NCBI RefSeq assembly: GCF_008370325.1
Contig: NZ_VNIP01000007.1
Coordinates: forward strand, 1-64,000
DNA: 64,000 bases
Source of the DNA: Martinezella tropici
GTDB taxonomy: Bacteria > Pseudomonadota > Alphaproteobacteria > Rhizobiales > Rhizobiaceae
Direction of reading: 5' to 3'
Made by a program: the position numbers and the translations under genes. Of the stretch, positions 57,805 to 64,000 are shown one piece after another. The notes beneath the pieces were generated by a model. The model was not told where the DNA came from, made no database searches, and saw only the letters and a list, made by a program, of their open reading frames with translations. Within the stretch, counting starts at the first letter, position 1. Every line of letters starts with the position of its first letter.

Positions 57805-59085
57805 CTATTTCAGCGTCCCGAGCATCGAACTATCGGGATAGCAGGTGGGCTTCATGCCGCTCTTTTCCTGCCATTGGCCGATCGACCGCCGCGTCTTGTA
57901 GCCCGGCAGGCCGTCGGTGCCGCCAACGTCGTATCCCTTGCGCTCCAAAGCCTTTTGCATATTGGCGACGTCAGAGCGCAGCATCTTGCCGACATCGCCC
58001 CATTTTTCCTGAAAGGCGCCGCTGCCATAGGCGATGCGGTCGGCGAGATTGCCGATATAGAGGCCGTAGAGGTCGGAGTTGTTGTATTCCTTGATGACGT
58101 AGAAGTTCGGCGTGACGATGAATTCCGGCCCGTCGCGGCCGGCCGGCACCAGCATCATGCCGCTGGCGCGCATTTCGTCCGCCGGGAGGGCCTTGCCGGA
58201 AACCGGCTTGATCCCAAGCGAAGCCCATTGCGAGATCGGCTTGGCGAGATCCGGCCCCTCCTGGGCACAGGAGACAGCCGGCGGGATCGTGGCTTCGTAG
58301 CCCCAGCCGCGGCCGCGCTGCCAGCCCTTCTGGATCAGATAGTTGGCTATGGATGCCAGCGTATCAGGCACGGAGGTCCAGATGTTGCGATGGCCGTCGC
58401 CATCGAAATCGACGGCATATTTCAGATAGTTGGTCGGCATGAACTGCGGCTGGCCAAGGGCGCCCGCCCAGGAACCCTTGAACTGATCCGGCGTGACGTC
58501 GCCATGGTCGAGGATGCGCAATGCTGCGATGATTTCGGTGCGGAACATGTCCTTGCGGGTGGACATGAAGGCCTTGGTCGCCAGCACCTGGACCGCCGAG
58601 TTCGGCAGCTTGGCGATACCGAAGCCGGTCTCGCGGCCCCAGATGGCGAGCAGGATGGGTCCCGGCACGCCGTAGGTCTTCTCGATCCGCCCCAGCACCG
58701 GCCCATATTGCGAGGCAAGGCTCCGCCCGGTCGTGGCCAGCTTCTGCAGCCGCCCCTCGTTGAAATAGGGGGCGGGGGAAGAGAATTCGGCCTGGCTCTG
58801 CGCCTGTTCCTTAGGCTTGGGGAAGCCCGGCGGCTCAAGATCGGGCAGATCCCAGTTCAGCGTCACGCCGGCGAAGGCGGCCTGGAAGGTTTTTTCGGAA
58901 ATGCTGGCCTTTCGCGCTTCCTGCCAGAGGTCCTTCTGAATCCAGGCCTGGAACTGCGCTTCGACATCGGCTTTGGAAGCGGCGAGCACGGGCAGGGGGA
59001 GGAGGGTGAGGAGGATGCAGAGAAGGGAAAGCAGCTTTCGCGCGTGCGGAGCCGCCGATACCCCCCTCTGTCGCTGTCGCGACAT
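57805..59085 (-). CDS. MltB-type lytic murein transglycosylase
   Basis: About 426 residues from the ATG at 59085; the open frame continues to 59283 through a repeat. A hydrophobic signal-like segment (LLSLLCILLTLLPLPVLAA) leads to an SLT_2 domain with the catalytic Glu in LLAIWGRETGFG, then GALGQPQFMPTNYLKYAVDFDGDG. A C-terminal peptidoglycan-binding domain follows (MQKALERKGYDVGGTDGLPG). It cleaves the glycan with formation of anhydromuramic ends in the periplasm. The start is uncertain because a repeat copy (59060-59106) contains the first possible ATG and a poor ribosome site. Confidence 0.87.
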   Translation of the reverse strand: MSRQRQRGVSAAPHARKLLSLLCILLTLLPLPVLAASKADVEAQFQAWIQKDLWQEARKASISEKTFQAAFAGVTLNWDLPDLEPPGFPKPKEQAQSQAEFSSPAPYFNEGRLQKLATTGRSLASQYGPVLGRIEKTYGVPGPILLAIWGRETGFGIAKLPNSAVQVLATKAFMSTRKDMFRTEIIAALRILDHGDVTPDQFKGSWAGALGQPQFMPTNYLKYAVDFDGDGHRNIWTSVPDTLASIANYLIQKGWQRGRGWGYEATIPPAVSCAQEGPDLAKPISQWASLGIKPVSGKALPADEMRASGMMLVPAGRDGPEFIVTPNFYVIKEYNNSDLYGLYIGNLADRIAYGSGAFQEKWGDVGKMLRSDVANMQKALERKGYDVGGTDGLPGYKTRRSIGQWQEKSGMKPTCYPDSSMLGTLK

Positions 59086-59248
59086 CTCCCCCACAAGGGG
59101 GGAGATCGTTGGGAGTTCGCTGCCGCTATTATCGGTGAAGCGTTCTTCGGTCTCTGCGGATAGAATGTTCGTTTGAGGCAGGCCGGTGCCACGGGCCACC
59201 AATCTCCCCCCTTGTGGGGGAGATGTCACGAAGTGACAGAGGGGGGTG
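59060..59248. repeat. Paired inverted repeats overlapping the transglycosylase 5' end
   Basis: A 47-base unit beginning ACCCCCCTCTGTCGCTGTCG (59060-59106) recurs in inverse orientation at 59202-59248, ending ACAGAGGGGGGT. The copies differ only in the small stem near GTCGCGAC versus GTCACGAAGTGAC. Each contains ATCTCCCCCC-type hairpins. One copy codes, in frame, for residues at the N-terminus of the transglycosylase frame. Confidence 0.9.
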
Positions 59249-59279
59249 CGCACTCTCCTCATACTCAGTCCTCTCCGTC

Positions 59280-59885
59280 TCAAATCGTCGTCCGCGCCCG
59301 GAGCGCTGCCGCCAGCGTGCCTTCGTCGAGATAATCGAGTTCACCGCCAACAGGCACGCCATGGGCAAGGCGGGTGATCTTGACCTCGAGGCCATCGAGC
59401 TGGTCGGTGATATAGTGTGCTGTGGTTTGCCCCTCGACCGTCGCATTGACGGCGATGATGACTTCGCGGACACCGCCTTCGCTGACACGGGCTATCAATC
59501 CGCGGATGTTGAGATCGTCGGGTCCGACGCCGTCGAGCGGCGACAGGACGCCGCCGAGAACATGATAGGTGGCGTTCATCGCGCCTGATCGTTCCAGGGC
59601 CCATAGGTCGGACACATCCTCGACGACGATGATGACGGATTGGTCGCGCCGCTCGTCGGTGCAGACGGTGCAGGGGTCGACGGTATCGACATTGCCGCAG
59701 CGCGAGCAGATCTTCACCTTGTCATAGGCATCGCCCATGGCATGGGAGAGCGGCCCGAGCAGCTGATCCTTCTTCTTGATCAGATGCAGCGCCGCACGAC
59801 GCGCCGAGCGCGGCCCGAGGCCCGGCACCTTTGCCAGAAGCTGGATGAGTTTTTCGATTTCGGGGCCAGTGACTCGCTTTGCCAT
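59280..59885 (-). CDS. recR: Recombination protein RecR
   Basis: A 201-residue recombination mediator: helix-hairpin-helix [20 protein letters not shown], a four-Cys zinc finger ([17 protein letters not shown]) and a Toprim domain starting [14 protein letters not shown]. It loads RecA on single-stranded DNA with RecF/RecO. It is preceded by ybaB-dnaX on the same strand at a distance, with three foreign genes in between. Confidence 0.96.
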   Translation of the reverse strand: MAKRVTGPEIEKLIQLLAKVPGLGPRSARRAALHLIKKKDQLLGPLSHAMGDAYDKVKICSRCGNVDTVDPCTVCTDERRDQSVIIVVEDVSDLWALERSGAMNATYHVLGGVLSPLDGVGPDDLNIRGLIARVSEGGVREVIIAVNATVEGQTTAHYITDQLDGLEVKITRLAHGVPVGGELDYLDEGTLAAALRARTTI

Positions 59886-60021
59886 GGGAGGCTTTTAGCT
59901 CATAAGCTCACGAAACGGAATCACGGAAGGGACGGTTGATGGATGAAAATTCCGGCCGTTTCCCATAGCGAGCTATGATTGCCGAGCTGGGTCGTGCTGG
60001 AGGCGATGCCGGCCTCCAGTC

Positions 60022-60633
60022 TCATCGCATGGCGATCGCCACGGCCGCGCCCGCCATGGTGCCGGCGCTGGCACGATTGGCGATGCGCACGGCACGGCGG
60101 CTCTTGAGGAAGGTTCTGGCCTTGGCCGCCAGCATCGCCCAGGAAAGATCGATGATGACAAGCACCGCAAACATCGTCGCCACCAGCTCGGCCCAGCCGG
60201 AGATCGTGACGCCATGCAGATCGATGATCGACGGCAGCAGCGCCAGATAGAACACCATGATCTTCGGATTGCCCATGGTGACCGTGAAGCCGGCGAGGAA
60301 GAGCCTAGCGGGCGATTGTGCATCCGGCAGCTGTTCCTCGGTCGCATCGGAGGCGGCGAACCACATCTTCCAGGCGAGATAGAGCAGATAGGCGACGCCG
60401 AGCCATTTGATTGCCACGAAGGCGAGATGGAAGGTCTCGGCGATGGTCGCAAGGCCGGCAACCGCAAAGGTCAGCCAGATCGCCTCGCCAAGCCACATGC
60501 CGGAAAGGAAGGGCAGCACGTTGCGCGCACCCTTCGTCAGCACGCGCGCCACCAGTGCGGCAATGCTTGGCCCCGGCGATCCCGCAGCAATGAACAATGC
60601 ACCGGCAAAAACAAGCAACATCGACAGGCTCAG
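60022..60633 (-). CDS. LysE/RhtB-family amino acid exporter
   Basis: About 203 residues, with six hydrophobic segments. The first has the family motif SPGPSIAALVARVLTKGAR, later GMWLGEAIWLTFAVAG and TMGNPKIMVFYLALLP. It exports amino acids or related compounds. A perfect GGAGG lies seven bases before CTG 60633, whereas the first ATG (60621) is 20 bases from it. I therefore propose a CTG start, with ATG 60621 as the conservative alternative. Confidence 0.85.
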   Translation of the reverse strand: MSLSMLLVFAGALFIAAGSPGPSIAALVARVLTKGARNVLPFLSGMWLGEAIWLTFAVAGLATIAETFHLAFVAIKWLGVAYLLYLAWKMWFAASDATEEQLPDAQSPARLFLAGFTVTMGNPKIMVFYLALLPSIIDLHGVTISGWAELVATMFAVLVIIDLSWAMLAAKARTFLKSRRAVRIANRASAGTMAGAAVAIAMR

Positions 60634-60728
60634 CGCATTTCCTCCGATCAGGCAGACTGGAAGATATCTGGAAGATTTGCGCCAGAGATAGCACTCCGGC
60701 CCGTCTTTTCCAAACGCCAGATTTGCGC

Positions 60729-61265
60729 TCAGCCAAGCTCGGTGCGAAAACGCCCAAAGATTGCCTTGCCTTCGGGCCAATCGCCCAGCCCGGATGCCGC
60801 ATTGATATGGCCGCGCGGCCCGATATCGACGAAGGCGCTGCCCCAGGTATCGGCGCTGCGACGCGCATGATCGAAGGACCCGAACGGATCGTCGGAGCTG
60901 GCGACGAGCAGGGATGGAAAGGGCAACCGCTGCAGTGGCGGATTGGCAAAGCTGCCGGCCTCCGCAAGATAGATTTCTCCTGTAGGGTCGGGCGCGGCCA
61001 CCATAAATGCGCCAAGGATCGCGCTAGTCGTTGACGGAGCCCAATGGGCGATCAGCTGGCAGGCAAGGCTATGCGCGATCAGGATCGGCGGCGTTTTGGA
61101 GCGCGAGATCTCCCTCTCCATCGCGGCAATCCAATCCGAGAGGATCGGTCTGTCCCAACTCGACGGCTGGAAACGGCGCATGGTCGGATCATCCCGTTCC
61201 CAAAGCGTTTGCCAGTGGCCTTCGCCCGAGCCGCCGAGCCCCGGTAGCGTGATGATGTTGCTCAT
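60729..61265 (-). CDS. RBBP9/YdeN-type serine hydrolase
   Basis: A 178-residue alpha/beta hydrolase: ITLPGLGGSGEGHWQTLWE, nucleophile Ser in LIAHSLACQL, Asp in ASSDDPFGS and His in GPRGHINAASG. Small proteins of this group are esterases or possible acyl hydrolases of unknown physiological substrate. ATG 61265 with AAGGA upstream. It is divergent from the AsnC-type regulator. Confidence 0.9.
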   Translation of the reverse strand: MSNIITLPGLGGSGEGHWQTLWERDDPTMRRFQPSSWDRPILSDWIAAMEREISRSKTPPILIAHSLACQLIAHWAPSTTSAILGAFMVAAPDPTGEIYLAEAGSFANPPLQRLPFPSLLVASSDDPFGSFDHARRSADTWGSAFVDIGPRGHINAASGLGDWPEGKAIFGRFRTELG

Positions 61266-61378
61266 ATCTGTCCTTTCTCCATAATCCCTCATGGAGAAAA
61301 GCTGACATGTCGTTTCATCGATTGACATTGCAATCCATCGGATAAAGCTTTCGCCAGCCGATAAATTGAAGGTGAGGG

Positions 61379-61855
61379 ATGGATAGTATCGAAAGAGGGC
61401 TGGATCCGACGGATCTGTCGATCATCGAGATCCTGCAGCAGGACGGACGGATCTCGGTGTCGGAGCTTGGCCGCCGCGTCGGCCTTTCGCAGCCGGCAGC
61501 TTCGGAGCGGCTGAAGCGGCTGGAGGAGCGCGGCGTCATTGCCGGCTACCGAGCGGTCGTCGATCCCGCCGCCATCGGGCTCGGCATGATGGCTGTCATC
61601 CGGCTGCGGACGACGCATGAACATATCCGGCCCTATCTGAAGCAGTTTTCGGAAATGCCCGAGATTATCGAGGTCTTGAGGCTGACAGGCGAGGATTGCT
61701 TTCTGTTGAAGGTTCTCGTGCCGACACCATCGGACCTTGAAACCATCGTCGATTCCATTGCCCGTCATGGCGCGGTAACGACGTCGCTGGTGCTGCGAAA
61801 CGAACCTGCAAAGGCGATCGGCCGCGATCTCATCCGCAAGGCGGCCGCCCGGTGA
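61379..61855 (+). CDS. Lrp/AsnC-family transcriptional regulator
   Basis: A 158-residue regulator: N-terminal helix-turn-helix (LSIIEILQQDGRISVSELGR, RVGLSQPAASERLKRLEE) and a C-terminal ligand-binding RAM domain (about 70-150). It is divergent from the serine hydrolase and LysE exporter genes. Lrp-type proteins often control exporters, so it may respond to an amino acid that the LysE protein exports. Confidence 0.92.
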   Translation: MDSIERGLDPTDLSIIEILQQDGRISVSELGRRVGLSQPAASERLKRLEERGVIAGYRAVVDPAAIGLGMMAVIRLRTTHEHIRPYLKQFSEMPEIIEVLRLTGEDCFLLKVLVPTPSDLETIVDSIARHGAVTTSLVLRNEPAKAIGRDLIRKAAAR

Positions 61856-61873
61856 TCGGATAGGACGCCGGCC

Positions 61874-62203
61874 TCAGAACGGCAGCTTGAAGCCGGGCGG
61901 GATCGGCAGGCCGGCGGTCAGTTCGCGGGTCTTTTCGGCCGCCAGTGCCTCGGCCTTCTCCTGGGCGTCCTTGTGAGCCGCGACGATCAGGTCCTCGAGG
62001 ATTTCGACATCGTCTTCCTTGAAGAGCGACGGATCGATCTTGAGGCCCAGCATCTGGCTCTTGCCGTTGACGGTGACTGTGACGAGGCCGCCGCCGGCCT
62101 TGCCTTCGACGCGAATGTCGGCGATCTCCGACTGCATCTTCTCCATCTTGGCCTGCATTTCCTTCACTTTGCCCATCATGCCCATGATGTCGCGCATCGT
62201 CAT
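61874..62203 (-). CDS. YbaB/EbfC-family nucleoid-associated protein
   Basis: A 109-residue DNA-binding protein: helical start [20 protein letters not shown], central strands [20 protein letters not shown] and a C-terminal helix [20 protein letters not shown]. It forms dimers that bind DNA without specific sequence. It follows dnaX, as usual (ybaB-recR order is broken here by other genes). ATG 62203 and ATG 62197 are both possible. Confidence 0.94.
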   Translation of the reverse strand: MTMRDIMGMMGKVKEMQAKMEKMQSEIADIRVEGKAGGGLVTVTVNGKSQMLGLKIDPSLFKEDDVEILEDLIVAAHKDAQEKAEALAAEKTRELTAGLPIPPGFKLPF

Positions 62204-62303
62204 TGGTCCTTCTGCTCTATGCTTCTATTTCCCATCGGCTCAGATGTGCCGTCGGCCGCAACGGTCGTCGAGCCGAGCGGTTCCGCTGCCTTCTATCTTA
62301 CCC

Positions 62304-64000
62304 TTAGAATTCTATATCGTCGCCCGGCAGGATGTCGCCATCGACGGATTCGGCTACTGCCGGCGGGGCAGCTGCTTCCTCTTCGTCGTCCGTCTCGGGT
62401 GCCCGCACGCGCACGTCGATGATCTTTGCGCCCGGAAATTGCGCCAGGATCGCGGCGACATCGGGGTCTTGGCGCGCATCGGCGACCCGCTGCTTCTGGG
62501 CACTGGCCTCAGCTTCGACTAGAGTCGGCTGACCTTCCTCGCGGCTGAGGCTGACGATCCAGTGGATCCCGGTCCATTCCTTGAGCTTGACGGCAAGCTC
62601 GTTCAGCAGCGTGCCGGGAGCGCCCTGCGCCAGGCTGACATCGAGCCGGCCCGGCTCCAGCCTGACCGGGCGCACGAAGGTGCGCACCAGCGCCTTCATC
62701 TTCGGATCGCGCTTCTGGCTTGCAAGTTCGGCGATATCGGCCATCGAATTGACCGGCACGAGCGGTTTCGGCGCTTCGGCCGGTTTCTGCTCGATGCGGC
62801 CGATGGCTTGCGTATCCGGCTGGGTATTCGGCACGGCGCGCAACATGGCGACCGGGGCGGAAGGCATGGGGCGCGGCGCCGGCGTTTCGACGGCGCGTGC
62901 CATGGCGTTGCCTTGGTAGGAAACCGCTGCTCCACCGCCATTGCCGCCACCATTACCGATCGGCGCCGACGGCGATGGGCGGGAGCCGCCATTGCCGTCG
63001 GCGAATTCGGCAAGCCTGCGTGCCGCATCTTCGGGCGCGGGAAGGTGGGCGGCATGCGCGAGCCGGATCAGCACCATTTCGGCGGCGCCGGCGGTGCGGG
63101 AGGCATTCTCCGTCTCGGTAATGCCTTTCAGAAGCATCTGCCAGATGCGGGAAAGTGCGGTTACGGCGACCCCTTGCGCGAATTCCGCTGCTTTCGTGCG
63201 CTCGATTTCGCTGAGCGACGGATCGTCGGCGGCATCTGGCACATATTTGAGGCGGGTCACGAGATGGGTGAAATCGGCAAGATCGGTCAGGACGACGACA
63301 GGATTGGCGCCAGCCTCGTACTGGCTGTTGAATTCGGCAAGGGCTGCCGAAACGTCGCCTTTGACGACATGGCCGAAGAGATCGACGATGCGGGCGCGGT
63401 CGGCAAGCCCGAGCATTGCCCGCACCGCATCGGCAGCCACGAAGCCGCTGCCATGGGCGATCGCCTGGTCGAGCAGCGACAGGCCGTCGCGCGCCGAGCC
63501 TTCGGCGGCACGCGCGATCATGGCGAGCGCTTCCGGCTCGGCCTCGATGTCTTCCTTGCCGGCGATGGTGGTGAACAGCCCGACGAGATCGGAGGCACTG
63601 ATGCGGCGCAGGTCGAAGCGCTGGCAGCGCGAGAGGACCGTGATCGGCACCTTGCGGATTTCGGTGGTGGCGAAGATGAACTTCACATGCTCGGGCGGTT
63701 CTTCCAGCGTCTTCAGCAGCCCGTTGAAGGCGGCCGTCGACAGCATGTGCACTTCGTCGATGATGTAGACCTTGTAGCGGGCCGAAACCGGCCGGTAGCG
63801 CACCTGCTCGATGATTTCCCGGATATCGTCGATACCGGTATGCGAGGCGGCGTCCATCTCGATGACGTCGACATGCCGGCCTTCCATGATCGCCTGGCAA
63901 TGCTCGCCGGGTTCGCGCAGGTCGATGGTGGGCCGATCGACTGCAGCGGTCTTGTAGTTGAGGGCGCGGGCCAGGATGCGGGCAGTGGTGGTCTTGCCGA
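62304..64000 (-). CDS. dnaX: DNA polymerase III subunit gamma/tau (5' end beyond window)
   Basis: Partial: at least 565 residues, cut at the window edge at its N-terminus. It begins inside the Walker A region (GKTTTARILARALN), continues with EMDAASHTGIDDIREIIEQV, DEVHMLSTAAFNGLLKTLEEPP and FATTEIRKVPITVLSRCQRF, then the clamp-loader helical domain. A Pro/Ala-rich linker (about residues 330-390 of the visible part) precedes a tau-like C-terminal part. It loads the sliding clamp. Short-form gamma by frameshifting is not evident. Confidence 0.97.
   Translation of the reverse strand, partial: GKTTTARILARALNYKTAAVDRPTIDLREPGEHCQAIMEGRHVDVIEMDAASHTGIDDIREIIEQVRYRPVSARYKVYIIDEVHMLSTAAFNGLLKTLEEPPEHVKFIFATTEIRKVPITVLSRCQRFDLRRISASDLVGLFTTIAGKEDIEAEPEALAMIARAAEGSARDGLSLLDQAIAHGSGFVAADAVRAMLGLADRARIVDLFGHVVKGDVSAALAEFNSQYEAGANPVVVLTDLADFTHLVTRLKYVPDAADDPSLSEIERTKAAEFAQGVAVTALSRIWQMLLKGITETENASRTAGAAEMVLIRLAHAAHLPAPEDAARRLAEFADGNGGSRPSPSAPIGNGGGNGGGAAVSYQGNAMARAVETPAPRPMPSAPVAMLRAVPNTQPDTQAIGRIEQKPAEAPKPLVPVNSMADIAELASQKRDPKMKALVRTFVRPVRLEPGRLDVSLAQGAPGTLLNELAVKLKEWTGIHWIVSLSREEGQPTLVEAEASAQKQRVADARQDPDVAAILAQFPGAKIIDVRVRAPETDDEEEAAAPPAVAESVDGDILPGDDIEF

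Overview
The window looks like a chromosomal segment of an alphaproteobacterium of the Rhizobium/Agrobacterium group, most likely the genus Rhizobium. The evidence is high GC with strong GC3 bias, an irr-fabA-fabB-fabI block, a TIGR02300-type acidic protein next to aroA-cmk-rpsA, a class II (CP4-like) aroA, and many short palindromic intergenic elements of the RIME type. No genus-level marker such as 16S rRNA is present, so this placement is an inference.

Layout. 1-3.8 kb: a small lipoprotein, a short membrane protein, an Omp25/RopB-like beta-barrel protein and an MFS permease. 4.0-11.5 kb: a sugar-type ABC operon (binding protein, two permeases, SIS-domain protein, PfkB kinase, ATPase) divergent from a ROK regulator; this gene set matches Amadori-product (fructosamine) loci. 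11.5-12.7 kb: a DUF6665-like protein and Ogt. 12.8-21.2 kb: a second sugar ABC operon (binding protein, two permeases, ATPase and a Gfo/Idh/MocA-aldo/keto reductase fusion), divergent from an AraC regulator followed by a hydroxypyruvate-isomerase-like TIM barrel protein. 21.2-27.9 kb: CopD, a PPP phosphatase, gabD and gabT with a divergent MerR-XRE-cupin regulator, and an RNase D-like exonuclease. 28.1-29.8 kb: a large Pro/Ala/Thr-rich protein of unknown role.

29.9-34.8 kb: rpsA, cmk, a decayed paiB-like remnant, aroA and the TIGR02300 protein. 34.9-37.6 kb: tRNA-Ala(GGC) followed by three genes unlike their neighbours: a Panacea/DUF4065 protein overlapping an unknown protein (possible toxin-antitoxin pair) and a convergent coiled-coil protein with two membrane segments. 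37.9-41.3 kb: DUF1275, YdcF-like, a secreted Cys-rich protein, a TRIC channel and Irr. 41.6-44.8 kb: fabA, fabB, fabI and a GNAT acetyltransferase.

45.1-57.7 kb, all on the minus strand: the translation and RNA-decay block rimP-nusA-ylxR-infB, rbfA-truB, an alpha/beta hydrolase, rpsO, pnp and rsmC. 57.8-64 kb: a MltB-type transglycosylase, recR, a LysE exporter, an RBBP9-type hydrolase, an AsnC regulator, a YbaB-type protein and dnaX (cut by the window end).

Two catabolic ABC operons dominate the accessory part. Both place a palindromic element exactly between the binding-protein gene and the first permease gene. Three paired inverted repeats resemble REPIN-like doublets, and one of them supplies the apparent 5' coding end of the transglycosylase gene. 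The best candidates for undescribed biology are the Panacea-centred cargo next to the tRNA, the candidate fructosamine operon, and the oxidoreductase fusion operon.
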